Origin: Heliocidaris tuberculata
Taxonomy: Eukaryota; Echinodermata; Echinoidea; Camarodonta; Echinometridae
NCBI GenBank assembly: GCA_025618425.1
Contig: CM046844.1
Location: 16,068,920 to 16,132,919, forward strand
Length of the DNA: 64,000 bases
Direction of reading: 5' to 3'
Below, in pieces: positions 11,530 through 23,771 of the stretch. The notes beneath the pieces are model-generated. The model was not told where the DNA came from, made no database searches, and was given only the letters and a program-made list of their open reading frames with translations. The position numbers and the translations under genes were made by a program. Position 1 is the first letter of the stretch. Each line of letters begins with the position of its first letter.

Positions 11530-14450
11530 GGTTCGTGCATTCTTTATACTCGGATATGATAAGTGTATTATCAACAATTTAATATGATGATAAAGATGAA
11601 ACTATTAATGAAAAGGGATGTTTTTGCAAGTCTATTTGGCTTTTCCGTTAAAAAAAATGAGGCACATACTTTTCCCCCGGCACTTGAGTCTCGAGAAGAA
11701 AAGATTAGGGGGATAATTTACTTCAGCGTGAAGCAAAACTGCGTTCACAAAGGGTTTTGGGGGGAAACAGTTTACATTCTTGGGTTCGTATTCATACAGA
11801 CGGATGAAGCTAGACCTTGTTTAACTTAATCCACTAATTTCTGAAGCGCCCAAGTGTCAAGCTCTTTATTCTATACAAATTATTGCAATTTTGTAACAAA
11901 ACGAATAAAGGAAATGAATCTTTGAAACGAAAATGAGAAATTGATTTATGGTTTGCTTTTTTCATTTAATTGAATTGAATTGAATTGAATCGTTACAGAA
12001 TTATCATAATTTTTACGGGATGATGAGGGTGACTCTTATCTGTGCGCCCCATATATCAATAGACTTACTCTACCTACTGGTGGTTTGCACTAGGGTCAGT
12101 ACGCATTTATGAAAACCGGCCAATTTGTCCGGAGGTTATGAGACTTCTTCTCGCTGGACTTTGAAACGAAGTGTTTGCTCCTTAGGTTTAAGGAACAAAT
12201 TATTTGATCAAAGCCAACTTGCAACATTTCAAAGATGCATAAAATATTTTAATGAATTCTAAATACATAAAATTACCCGAGGTAGCTCAAAGTGAAGATA
12301 TACGATATAAGACTTTGGTAACAGTATGTGTACTCTATTATCTATAGAACAAATTAAATTAGTGCATTCTTGAGCCACGCCTAAGTAAGCACAGTTTGTA
12401 GTTTAACAGATGGAAACTGGCAAAACAATAATAGGAAAACACTCCCATTGCTCTGTTGGCTGTCGTCAAAACAAAAAATTAGTAGCAATTCCTGATATAG
12501 TTCAGAAAATGAGAGATATATTTTATTCATTCCCTTAAAATTCGATAATTCTTTAATAATAAACATACCACACCTTCTCCCCAAAATACATTTATACAAG
12601 GCCTTCAATTATGCTTGATATTACTATCCACATCGAAAATCATTGATAGATGATAACTTTTAAACATAGAATACTCCCTCGCTCAACATCCCCCCCCCCC
12701 CCCCTCCCCACCACCATCACATCATAATCATGATAATTGCTGCCTCTAAACATGTTAAAACGAAATTTGTGCATCTCTAATAAATTCCTCCTTTCTTTAT
12801 CAGGCTTCAAAGGTAAATCTTTGCCAATTATTTCATATCTTTAACTGATAGGCCTAGTTTTCCAATGGGGTGTTTGTTTGAACAATGATTTTCATACGTC
12901 ATTTATTGATTCTGTGCCTCCTCGAAAATAAAACTTTAACCTCCCTATTAAAAATAGCTCATTGTCATCGACAGTTGGTGGCTAAGACGACAGACATAAT
13001 TTCTTGGGGTGCGGAGGTCTCGGTTTCGAAACAAAGTTGATGCAGTGTATGTGTCCGTATGGCAGTAATCGCCAATTACCACGTCCCTCGGATAGAACTT
13101 AGAGCTGTAGGTCACCTTGTTTTCTATCATTTCTTGAACACATTCCTTCGTATATGAAAGTTATAAAATTCCGACCTCTCACTCACATACTCCCGATGGA
13201 ATAGAAGCATTTTTTTCTCACCCTACATAATTTATTTCTTAAAGGGGGATAGGGTGGCCCTGTAGACCCATCCCTCGGTCCGCCCATGAATAAGAATAAG
13301 AACCAGTTCGAGTTTGTTTCATCCGTTTTAGTACCCTTCGTTAGATGACATATTGCTAGCGTTGATGTAGTCCTTTAGATGATGCACTTGGGGTGGGAAA
13401 TAATACGAAATGGAGGACGCCATCTTGCCACACCTGATGAAGAAAGCAATTTCGAAATGAAGAAACGAGGATAGATGCCTCTCTCACAATTGCAATGAAT
13501 AATTACAATACATGACCGATGGGGTCGCTAATAAATCTGAAATTTAACGTGGGGTGGTCGGACCAAATTTACCGTAAAGTTAGCCATCTATTGAAAACAA
13601 AAACTCGTTTTTGGCCGACATGGTTCGAAAAAATGAAGTTTATCGACAGGAAATATTAAAAGGGAACATCACACCCCACACCTCCTCCCTCTCGCGACGC
13701 CACTGAACAGGCCAATACTGTCACACGTACAAATTACGATGATCGTGATACGCATGAGTAAAAAAACAGGGGGGGGGGGGGGGAGATGATTCAGCTACCG
13801 TGGGTGACACGTAATCAGCAGCTAGAAATCTCTAGAGAAAAATATGACGAGTGACAAAACATTGTCCTATTAAACTAATGACTCTTAGTAAACTAATTAG
13901 ACACGATGTATATCACTCTAAAAATATAATTGTTTAACATATATACGTGATAATTTACAAGCTGTTCAAAAAGACTGTTGTTACTCTAACGCACTAAAGT
14001 TAATAATACAAAATTAGTAGTAAAATCATTCTTCATTCCACAGATTAGACCAAGGGGGGAAAATCATTAAAAACTCCATTAAAACGATATAGTATATAAG
14101 AATAATACAATATAAGACAGACCTGCTAAGGAAAAGCTTGATACCTATTAAAAGTTACCGTTTCACCGATCATTAATGAAATTCTTACTCATTAATGTAC
14201 CAATACTAATATTTAGCATTCTATTTACATTAAATTAGCTAATTCGTTGAGGGAAGCAGGATTATATGGATAGATACATTATTCTGAAACTCGTTAGGAA
14301 TTAACTATCTCGCTATGAAGATAGAAGTATCTGTCCTTTAAATGATATTTGTACCGCGGTGCGATTATAATTCTCAAACAAAGAAAATGCCCAGGACAGT
14401 CTCGCCTGCATCCAGCAATTTTCGGGGCAAAATTTTCGCTTGGTGAAAAA
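11530..14450. other. No gene recognised; repeat fragments
   Basis: Contains a GAATT short tandem run (about 11973-11995), a C tract (12690-12704) and a G tract (13769-13783). A possible tRNA-like segment at 12970-13045 has GTGGCTAAGACGAC resembling box A and GGTTTCGAAAC resembling box B, and may be a SINE head. The sequence CTCTCGCGACGCCACTG near 13690-13706 resembles a degenerate hAT-type end. No coding exon is supportable. Confidence 0.4.
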
Positions 14451-14454
14451 TCAA

Positions 14455-15290
14455 AGGTTGGGGCACTTTAAGGGTGCTGCCCCTGAGCCCTCCCCCCCCC
14501 CCCCCCCCCCACCTTGTGGGCCAGTACCCCATCTGTATAACTTAAATCCCTTCAAGTAAGATTTATTGGATGGTGAAGTTCATTTGAAATCAAGCTGTGC
14601 GTTTTAAAGAAGCAAAATATGTGTACATGAAATAATTGCCATTGGGACACTTTTGGGGTGGTGCCCCTCCATCAGACTCTTGAAGATAATGATCTACAAT
14701 ACTTGAAAAACTTGAAGTCTCCTTCCCCTATGAATGATTCCTACCTAGTTTGGTTACAATCTACATGTGGCAATACATTTTACAGAAGAAAGGAAAATGT
14801 AAATTCGGTGTCACAGGCTCGGCTCCCCCCCCCCCCCCCCCGCCACTCCACTCTCTCCTTAAGGGATAGGTACCCTATTTGCATTCATTTAGATCCTCTT
14901 TGCCTAAGGATGATTCTTACCTAGTTTGGTTAGAACCCGGTCATGCATTTAACAAATATCTCATTTTCACAATAGGGGCACTTAAGGGGTGCTGCCCCTG
15001 AGCCCCTTGGAGGTAAGGTACCCTGTTTCAGAAATTGAGGTCTTCATCCTTTAAGGATGATACCTACCAACTTTGCTAACAATCTTGCAACAAGAAGCAA
15101 ATATGAATCTAATTACTGCCATTATAGGTGTTACTGGGGGTGGTGCCCCCAAGACTCCCCCCCCCCCCCCCCCCCATATTGATAGGTACCCCCATCTGTA
15201 TTAATTTAGATTCTCCTTGCCTAAGGATGATCCCTGCCAATTTTGGTTGAAATCCACTACCAGCAAAGTTTTGAGAAGAAGTCAAATGCA
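14455..15290. repeat. Degenerate tandem repeat, about 165-180 bp unit, poly-C inside
   Basis: About five diverged head-to-tail units. Each has a GGGCACTTAAGGGGTGCTGC-like start, then CCCCTGAGCCC and often a C tract of 17-19 nt. A GGTACCC ... ATCTGTAT segment follows, then GCCTAAGGATGATTCCTACC and a TTTGGTT-AA-TCCA segment. Units start near 14455, 14640, 14810, 14970 and 15120. The repeats run into the hairpin-ended sequence at 15.5-15.8 kb and may form the body of one non-autonomous element. Confidence 0.6.
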
Positions 15291-15539
15291 TGTGTACAAT
15301 ACATGTACATACTACAGGTACATACATGTACTGTATGTAGAGACAAAACTGAAATTTACCCAAAACTTAACTAAGTTAAATTGTCAGTAGGTGACCTTTA
15401 ATGTGATGAAAATGTAAGATTTGGGTATTCATTTGAAAGAGGGTGACATGAAGACAATCCCTACCAAGAATGACGCCAAGTTTCAAAGAATTTGACCAAA
15501 TACTTTTGAAATAAAGTAAACTTTCAAAAACTTAACCTC

Positions 15540-15770
15540 AGGTTAAGTTTTTGGAACACAATTTAACTCAACTGACCTTAATTGACCTTTGACCTTGACT
15601 TTTGACCTGAAATTTGTTCCACATTATTTGTGATACTCTACAACACTTGTTTTTAAGTTTCATGGAAATCGAACATATACTTTTGAAATGAGAGCATTTC
15701 CAAAATTGTCGTCGCCGTCGCCGCCGCCGCCGTCGGAAAAGCGGCGCCTATGTCTCGCTTTTTGCTTACG
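15540..15770. repeat. TGACCT-rich, GC-hairpin-ended repeat, copy 1
   Basis: Begins with a palindrome (AACTTAACCTCAGGTTAAGTT), then repeated TGACCTT/TTTGACC motifs. It ends in a GC-rich run of CGTCGCCG units that can fold against GCGGCGCC just downstream, followed by TATGTCTCGC. Two other regions of the window share the plan of TGACCTTTGACC motifs followed by a terminal GC hairpin. An open minus-strand frame over 15653-15893 is not persuasive as a gene. Confidence 0.5.
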
Positions 15771-15979
15771 CAGGCTAGACAAAAATTGTAACAACATTCG
15801 TAAACGTTTTCGAAAAAGTACCTGAAACCTAAATAAATTATAATCTTGTCTTGACGAAACGCCTCTATTAGCAAAATGTCTGTGCATGAACAAATATATG
15901 GACCACGAAAAGAAGATTGGCCCGGGCTAAGAGCAATTTGCTCTCGGAGTCTTTAGAATAAAGCCTAAAATGAAAAAGA

Positions 15980-17295
15980 AAAACCAGTTAATAATTAAGT
16001 ATGTTGCTTCGTCGTAACGCATATAATGCTATCGCCAATACTTGTGCCTCGAAAGTAGCCGGGAATGAAAAGTCGACATTTTCGCATGTAAATAAATGTA
16101 CTTAATCAATTATAGATCTCACAAGTATAATCTACCCTAGATGCAGGCGTACTTTAACTGTAGTTTGTCTGCCTCTGTTTAGAAACTCCATACTTTTTAA
16201 TTACTCTATAGAAAGAAACCCATGTGCTATATTATTGAAGAAAATGTCAAAATTTAATCACGAAAGGAAAACCAGTTGATTCATGTCATTCAATGCATCG
16301 CATGACGCACTTCTGCAAACATAATCTAGTTGACGCAAGGGCTGCTATAATGAAATACGATAGAAAAATCATACCATGTTTGACTGAAGTAGTATTGATA
16401 TCAAATGAATTTGATATAAATCGCATTAATGTCTCCTCTCTAGACGCATATTTGACACCACGCGTGATTTACCGTAAAGTCTACTAATTTAGATAAGGAG
16501 ATTTTCGTTCTCCTATGGCGACTGCGCGTATCCATAGGAAATTGAATGTCGGGTTATTACTGCTAGTTATAATTTGTCTCCAAAATTACAATCCGTCAAC
16601 ACCTACCCCCCCCCCCCCCCCTTCCAATGCATTACACAAAGAAAGACGAGACTGTGCCGGTTTTGTTTATGATTGCTTGTTTAAAAATATGGCTATAAAG
16701 TATCCCAATTGAATTTCGTCATATCAATAATAATAATGACGATAGTAATGTAATGATAATAATGATAACAACAATAATAATTATCATAATAATAACTATA
16801 CTAATAAAAAGCGATGTGCTATGTTACAAATCCACCCACTCACAAATTTAGCAAGATTTGTTAAATTCTTTGTAGGTAAAAAATAACAACAACAAAAGAA
16901 TAAGGAAGTATGATAAAAGGAATAAGTTGGATTAGTGTTAACAGGCCTGGGCCGTTCTTAATATATATGGAAACGAGTTAAAGTGATGACTTGTTAAGAA
17001 TTATTCATTTAATTTTCACGTATGTCATCCCATGTTGTATCAATAGGGAAGATTGCTCTTGAAATTTACAATATTTCCGACAGAAATAGGGTGTGCGCTT
17101 TTTATTAGGGGGTTAGTGTTCTCATAGTTTTGTGCAATACAGGATACAGCGCTAAGCATTCATCATGATCATAAAATGTGGTATATAAAATAAAATTTTA
17201 TCTGTATTTGGTATCACTGTATCAACATGATTCAGCCTGGTTGAATATTTCTCAGATTAAAGTAATGATTGCAACATAATACATACATATACGTG

Positions 17296-17326
<31 letters not shown>

Positions 17327-17770
17327 CAATGCCGGGTGAAGGTCAAACTTAAAGATTAGTTTGTTCTATATCTTTATTATTCTGCAGTAAATAAACTTGA
17401 GCAACAACGTAATATCTCAAAGTATGTTAATCACATCGCTTTAATGAGTCCGTCCAACTAGAAATTTAGAGAATATTTTCGATATGTTCCATGATTAATC
17501 GCACGAAAATGTTTGCATACTCTTCATTAGAGTGCTCTGCAAGGGCTTCGCCCCCCAAAGTTAACATTCAGGAAAAGTCTCCCCAAACAGATATTTAAAA
17601 ATAGTTGTAGGAAAAGGATCTTTGATAATTGGCTTTTCGAAACTTCACACTTTAGTTCATCTTATCATATTTTTTTGTAACTTGGGGTCTGAGTTGAAAT
17701 CTTCTAATCTTCTAATGACTGCCTCACAAGGCACTATACCAGCGAATGAGTCTTTCTACCATCTCGATTC
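15980..17770. other. No gene recognised; simple repeats
   Basis: Holds a 16-nt C tract (16606-16621), an imperfect AAT/AAC run (16721-16806) and a TA run (17303-17326). The 64- and 65-codon open frames at 16293-16712 are not recognisable, and one of them reads through the C tract as a proline run. Confidence 0.45.
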
Positions 17771-18363
17771 TTTAAAGGGCAATCCAACCTTGATAATAAG
17801 ATGATTTGTGTGAAAGCAGAAAAATAAGAAAAACAGGATGGTGAAAGTTTGAAAGAAATCGGACAAGGAATAAGAAAGTTATGGATGTTTGAAAAATGAG
17901 ATCACTACATCTATGCAAATCTCAAATTGGCAATTTGGTGATTCGATTGTGACATGTTTGTGGACAACTCTACCATTTGTCGTACACAAAAATATCATTA
18001 ATTTGCGGTCTTCTTCGAGGCGCTTTTACCCTAGGGGCAGTACTCAGAATATATTGGAGATAGCATATTGTTATAGGTCCTCGTGAATGAAAGAGATCCT
18101 ACTGAGTAATACATTTTGAAAAAAGTGACATTTTAGTCATTTTGTGTGTTGGAGGGAATGGGGGAGTTGTCCACAGCTACATCACAGTGACATTACCTAT
18201 TCGGTCAATTTGAAATTCCCATGTGTATAGTGATTACAACTTTCAAAAATTCATAACTTTCTTATTGCTTGTCCGATTTCGTTCAAACTTTCACCAATCT
18301 GCTTCTCTGATTTTTCCTCTTTCTTTCAAAGCAACTTGCTATTAAGGTTGGATTTCCCTTTAA
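17771..18363. mobile_element. Long palindromic element, about 590 bp
   Basis: The left end TTTAAAGGGCAATCCAACCT is mirrored by AAGGTTGGATTTCCCTTTAA on the right. A second inverted pair lies inside: GGTGAAAGTTTGAAAGAAAT with GGAATAAGAAAGTTATG against CATAACTTTCTTATTGCTTG with ATTTCGTTCAAACTTTCACC. The arms are separated by about 380 bp of unique-looking sequence. Terminal TTTAAAGGG suggests a TTAA- or TA-type duplication, but the class is not decided. No transposase is encoded. Confidence 0.6.
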
Positions 18364-18559
18364 GGCCGGCTCACACTAGGAGTCATTTGCTGACGTAAGG
18401 ACCGCGTCAGTGACTGGTACGGTATTATGCACGTCATGAAAGAGTAACATTGTTTAACAAGATGAATGCGACTGCGTCTCCTATATGCCTCCGCCTATAA
18501 ATTCAGTTAAGTTCATGTTAAACTGTTCTTGAAATATTGAGATAACCATAATAAAAGAG

Positions 18560-19230
18560 CCTACAATTACATGTTAATTGATTCCTTTGACTTTTGGCCT
18601 AACAAACCAAAAGTCGATAACTTTATCTCCTCCTAGGCATGTATACAAAATAGTATTATGGTGATAACAAAACCAACAAATCTTTAATTTCATGCATGTT
18701 GACCTTTGTGAAATTTGAACTTTAACCTACGTAAACGAAATTCTAATAAGTTTGTCTCCGATATGGTCATGCAAACTAGTACAAAGTTTGAAGTTAATGG
18801 CTCAAATTGTTCAAGACATACTGTAATAAGGAGGCTAAAAACCTGCATTTTCAGGGTAAATGACCTCTGTGACCTTCGATCTATAACCTACTTACCCCCA
18901 AAGTCTTATCAGTTTATCTTACTACAGTACTAGCACCCACTTGGAAGTTAATACCTCAAATGGTTCTTGAGATGTCGCGTTGACAGGTTAATAAGGCTAA
19001 AACCTGAAATCTTAGAATTAACCTCTATGACCTTTGAACTTTGACCTACATACCCCAAAATTTAATCCGATCGTCTTTGTACGGTGATACATACTATCAT
19101 CAAGTTTGAAGTTCATACCTCAAATTGTTCTTAAGATATCGCGTTGACGGAAAGACGAGAGGGACGGACGGACGGACAACCCGAAAACATAATGCCTCCG
19201 GCACCACCTTCGGTGGACGGAGGCATAAAA
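18560..19230. repeat. TGACCT-rich, GC-hairpin-ended repeat, copy 2
   Basis: About three diverged units of roughly 180 bp, each with a GTGACCTTTGA-ACTTTGACCTAC-type segment, then AAGTTTGAAGTTAATACCTCA and TGTTCTTGAGATATCGCGTTG. After the last unit come GGACGGACGGACGGACAACC and a perfect-looking hairpin, GCCTCCGGCACCACC paired with GGTGGACGGAGGC. This internal-repeat plus terminal-hairpin plan suggests a non-autonomous transposon end; the class is undecided. Confidence 0.55.
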
Positions 19231-19259
19231 AGTGATTGCAAAATGAACAGTGCAAATAA

Positions 19260-19806
19260 TACTTATTTCACTAGCGTCGATCACGCGAACTATTGTTCAG
19301 TTCAATGGAATTCATGCCACAGAAAGCAGTGAACAATATGAGCGTACAGATAGAGACGGGTGCTACTGGCTTCGCTAGCATCCGAAGACAAGCGTTCTTT
19401 TCGCATTCATTGGTTGCTACGCTAGAGATGTACTCGAAACTCTGTTTCTGCTCTGCTCAAAACAGAGCTTCGAGCGCAAAATAATAATAATAAAACGAAC
19501 GTAGCTAGTACGTACACAAACCCAATGGGTGCGGCCACGGAACGTTTGTCTTTGTATGGTAGCGAGACAAATCACACCTAGTTTGCAGGCACAAACCCAT
19601 ATGTCGAAACGGGTAACAGAGTGTCCAAACTGAAAGACTGCCATAGGCGCTGTACTTCAGCTGACCTTATTTCACAAAAGAGAGTGTGGGTCTGCAGACA
19701 AAATCTCACCCGTCTCTATCTGTAGGAACCTATTGTCCACTGCTTACTACAGCATGAATTCTATTGAAATGAACAATTGTTGGTGTGATCGACACGAGTG
19801 AAATAA
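19260..19806. repeat. Fold-back element, about 550 bp inverted repeat
   Basis: The outer arms 19260-19353 and 19708-19806 are inverted copies; for example GATAGAGACGGGTG near 19341 and CACCCGTCTCTATC near 19708 are perfect complements. Inner arms (AGACAAGCGTTCTTTTCGCA and the complement of GGCCACGGAACGTTTGTCT) and a central stem near 19433-19478 (CTCGAAACTCTGTTT against AAACAGAGCTTCGAG) continue the symmetry with shifts. Open frames on both strands here are by-products. Confidence 0.6.
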
Positions 19807-19809
19807 CAC

Positions 19810-21580
19810 CTCGTAACGTAAGGAAACCCTACGCTTAGCTGCATTACGTTTAATACCCGTAGTAGACAAGGCGTCAAATTTGCTTGACGTACAAATGCGT
19901 CAGCAACAAGTGTGGTCTTCGACGCGCCATGTGAAGGAGACAACTTACGAAAGAAAAAAAGAAAAATGAGCATATTGGGTTGAAGTACTGGCGTATAGGA
20001 TAATTTAATTCTCAGGCTTGATTAGCGCAGAAAATAACGCAATCAAAATGATGTCTTAAGTGCAACAAGTGTAATTCCCGTTGCACACGTACGAGACGTT
20101 TTTTGCTGACATAGGACTGCCTCAGCGACTGCGTGGCGCCGGTCCTTGAAGCGCCTTGTGAGAGTGACATCATGCAAACAGTGGATGCACCATGAGCTGT
20201 GCAAATACTACGTTGAATGACTGATGCATGCACTAATTGTCTTCATGGGCTTGATTAGGGAAGGTAATAACGCAGTCGAAAACGTCTCGTCTGCAACAAC
20301 ATATATACGCAAAACTATGTATTACACAAGCATCAGACAATATACATTCTGTGTTACTTGTGAGAGTAGTATAAAGTAAGAGGTTTTTACCCAAATCAAA
20401 GTGATATTGCCAGTAGCTTGGATCAATTCAAGGATTGGGGAGATAACGGGAGGAACCTGGAATTTATGCGTAACGCGCCCCATCCCCCTCAAAACAAATC
20501 GTAGGGTGCTGTGAAGTTTTTGTTTTACTTATTGAAGTGCAATATTAATGACATGAAGATAGTGACCACTAATTTCTATCCTGGGCCAGGATGTAAATTC
20601 TAAAGTGTGACGGGCGTATATGTAAACCCAACGGGTAGCTTTGTGAGCATTACCTTGTCTGAACCTATATCACTGTCTATTATATTACTGTCTAGTGACG
20701 TAGGCATAGCTATAGTTGAGCAGCATAGCATCAGTTTGGAATTCTTTTCATAATTATGTTTACACTAAGATTCATTGGAAATCACAGAAGAAATATCAAA
20801 ATACTTGACACAAATTTTTTGTAAACAAGTGGTACATGAAAACCAATTTCTTTTACTTTATTATATTCTTTTCGCTTCCAGTAACCGTAGACGGGCTTTA
20901 AAATGAAAGATTGCTTCTCGTGTTCGGCAAACATCAGACAGGAAAGCTTGCAAATCAAAGGATTTTCAGACTGATGATTGGGCCTCCCATCTCCGATGGT
21001 AGCTTCCAATCATGGCACGTGCTTGAGGAGGGGCATAGCTACAGGGTGCACGTACCCCCACCCCTATCGAATGACGAAAATTAAAGAGGGTAGTGGCGGA
21101 GAGAGAAAGAAAAGGAGAGGGGAAAGGCAACGTGAACATGCTGAAAGGAAGGTAATAAGAATCCCTCCCACACGATCCCCTACTCTATTGCCTTCTTCTC
21201 TCGCATTTCATCCACCTTATATTTCAGCTCCCCCTCCCCCTCCCTTGGTGCAAGTGCCCCCTCGATGGTCGAAGCCATGCTACACAACTGCACGTGAGCA
21301 AACATGTGATACACGTGTCCTCAAATCGTAATGCATCAGGTTTCATACTTAAACTAAGAGAAAAGCTCCGAATGGCGAATGCCGGGATGAGGAGAGGACC
21401 TTTCTCGTCATGCTTAATACTGTCGCAAAGAGAGGCTCGACATTTTTGGCAAAGTTTTGCCATACATAGAAGAACTTCTGAAATTAATGACCATGGAATC
21501 AGTCTACGATCTCCCATCGGCCTCTTCCTCTCTCTCACTCCATCTCTTCATCCTCTTTTTTATGCAGCTTACCCTAAACA
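19810..21580. other. No gene recognised; repeat fragments
   Basis: The stretch 20088-20170 repeats the CTGACAT(A)GGAC...TCAGCGACTGCGT motif also seen at 18396-18416, so a diverged dispersed repeat is present. The segment 21022-21050 (GGGGCATAGCTACAGGGTGC) resembles a degenerate MITE end. No exon could be supported. The reading frames that run from here into 21.6-21.9 kb are low-complexity artefacts. Confidence 0.4.
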
Positions 21581-21581
21581 C

Positions 21582-21620
21582 AATAATAATAATAATAATA
21601 GCAATAATAATAATAATAAC

Positions 21621-21659
<39 letters not shown>

Positions 21660-21750
21660 CATAATAACAATAATAATAATGATAATAATAATAATAATAA
21701 AAATAATAATGATGATAATGATAATAATAACAACAATAATAATGATGATG

Positions 21751-21784
<34 letters not shown>

Positions 21785-21789
21785 TGATG

Positions 21790-21871
<82 letters not shown>

Positions 21872-21876
21872 TGATC

Positions 21877-21906
<30 letters not shown>
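21582..21906. repeat. ATA/ATG trinucleotide microsatellite, about 325 bp
   Basis: Nearly continuous AAT repeats with interspersed GAT, AAC and AAA units. All six frames stay open and give false poly-Asn, poly-Ile or poly-Tyr proteins. No coding function is implied. Confidence 0.95.
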
Positions 21907-21910
<4 letters not shown>

Positions 21911-22129
21911 GGGCAACGCAAAGCGTAGCATCCCCTCGCCGGGTACAAATGGCCCATATACGTCAGAACAAGTTACCTCCATTAGATTATACTATTATAT
22001 TACTAGGCAAGGACGTTATTAATACCTGGGGTTTGGATGTACAGAAAGTTTATTACTTTATGGAATGACCCATGAGAAAATCTGAAATAAACTTTCTCAT
22101 GTACGTAATTAGGAATTTTTGCATATTTA

Positions 22130-22842
22130 ATAAGCTGTGACCTTTGACCTTTGACTTACATACTCAGCATTACTTACGTTATCGAATGGAAACTTCATTT
22201 TCACAAATATAATTAGCTATTTTCGCATATTTAATGAACTGTGAACTTTGACCTTTGACCTACATACTCGAAGAGAAAACTTAATCTTCATACCATGTAC
22301 CTTCTTAACCAATTTCATTAAAATATGTCTAACATTACTAAAGTTGAATGTTTAGTTTTTCAGGGTTACACCATGTAATTCTTTCAAGGAATAAGAGCCC
22401 TGAAAAGGGCTGGTGAGCTCCGCTAAGAGCTCTGATTACTAAAGTTATCGAAACGGAAACCACATTTTTGCATATACGATTAGCTTTTTTCGCATAGTTA
22501 ATGAGCTATGACATACTCGAAGATCGAACTTGGGCTATATTTTCATACCATATACCTTCTTACCAAATTTCATTAAAATCTGTCTAACAGTACTAAAGTT
22601 ATCGAACGAAAACCACATTTTAGCATATTTAATGAGCTATGACCTTTGACCTTTGACCTACATACTCCGAAATCGAACTTAGGCTGTATTTTGATGCCAG
22701 GTACCTTCATATCAAATTTCATTAAAATCCGTCAAATATTACTAAAGTTATCGAACGGAACCAGATTTGTTACGGAAGGAATGACGGACGGACAGCAGCG
22801 TTACTAAATTTATATCCCCACCGACTTCGTCGGCGAGGGGAT
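22130..22842. repeat. TGACCT-rich, GC-hairpin-ended repeat, copy 3
   Basis: Four diverged units. Each combines ATTTAATGAGCTATGACC, TTTGACCTTTGACCTACATAC, AAATTTCATTAAAATCCGTC and TACTAAAGTTATCGAACGG. The last unit runs into ATGACGGACGGACAGCAGCG and a hairpin, TATCCCCACCGAC paired with GTCGGCGAGGGGATA, then an AAT tail. The repeats and the hairpin parallel the copy at 18.56-19.23 kb, though the stem sequence differs. Confidence 0.55.
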
Positions 22843-23243
22843 AATAATGATAACAATAATAATAATGATGATGATAATAATGAAAATAATACTACTAATA
22901 AAAAGTAATAACAACATACTTCAACAATAATGAAAAATAATAATTACTCGTTTTTCATTTTACAGCGCAAATCACATTGCGATGTTACGTCCAAAATGCG
23001 CTTTGGATATTTATTACTGTAGCTTAACAGTTACTGTTATCACAGCACACTGCATTTCACGGAATGAATCATGTCAGATATGCATGGGTCTCAAGAGACG
23101 ACTGTAGAAAGAATGTCTTTTCATGGAATATGCCCACCGGTTAGGGATTCGAAACCTACTCCTTTCAATTGAGAGTCAAGTAACTGAACTATACACCCTG
23201 GGGTCCTTATATGTTCCTTTGCCATATTGGCCCATGGCTCTAA

Positions 23244-23349
23244 CCCCCCCCCCCCCCCCCCCCCCCCGCTGCAAAAATTCTACCTCACACACGGGTATCC
23301 CGCTCTTCCTAACCAACTATCTCTTGCTCCCACCCCCCCCCCCCCCCCC
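23244..23349. repeat. Paired C tracts (24 and 17 nt)
   Basis: Two long C homopolymers, 23244-23267 and 23333-23349, separated by 65 bp. They encode the proline runs of the overlapping open frames at 23123-23460, which I do not consider genes. Confidence 0.85.
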
Positions 23350-23573
23350 TCCTCCGTCGCTTCTTCTCACCGCTGGAACTCCTTGTCAATTATTTCATTC
23401 TCCCTTTTTCGCCCTTCCCATACATATAACACTGGTAATAATCGTAATGTAAATCTTTAGTATTCTAACATATAACTGATTAATAATGCTTCAAAGAATT
23501 AAAGAGCTGAATTGTACACACTGTTGAAATGACCGTTACAATATATTTTCGTAGCAGTTTAGAGACAGTGTTC

Positions 23574-23771
23574 AGATAAACACGATAAAAACTACTTTCG
23601 AAAAATAAACTCAAGGGCAATTTCAAACGGCTATTGTACTGCCCATAGAAATCAGGTTCGGATTACGTAATATGCCATTGTAATGTTCACACATTTCTAA
23701 AGGTGATAGACAGGGCTATTGAAATTGCCTTCAGTTGATTTTTCAAAAATAGTTTTTTATCGTGTTAGATA
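23574..23771. mobile_element. Intact 188-bp MITE with AGATA target duplication
   Basis: Inverted ends AACACGATAAAAACTACTTT (left) and TAGTTTTTTATCGTGTT (right) bound a 188-bp unit at 23579-23766. The inverted repeat extends about 50 bp inward (CAAGGGCAATTTCAAA against GCTATTGAAATTGCCTT). Direct repeats AGATA lie immediately outside. There is no coding capacity. A second copy at 43.0-46.5 kb, in inverse orientation, is interrupted by a LINE. Confidence 0.8.

Noticed and set aside
21294..22068. Open frames of 203-242 codons rich in Asn, Ile or Asp
   Set aside because: They are translations of an AAT microsatellite and are open in all frames, so they are not genes. The same holds for frames at 37694-38126 and 47307-47726.
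23123..23460. Proline-rich frames of 77 and 109 codons
   Set aside because: The proline runs come from two C homopolymers, and the rest has no recognisable content.
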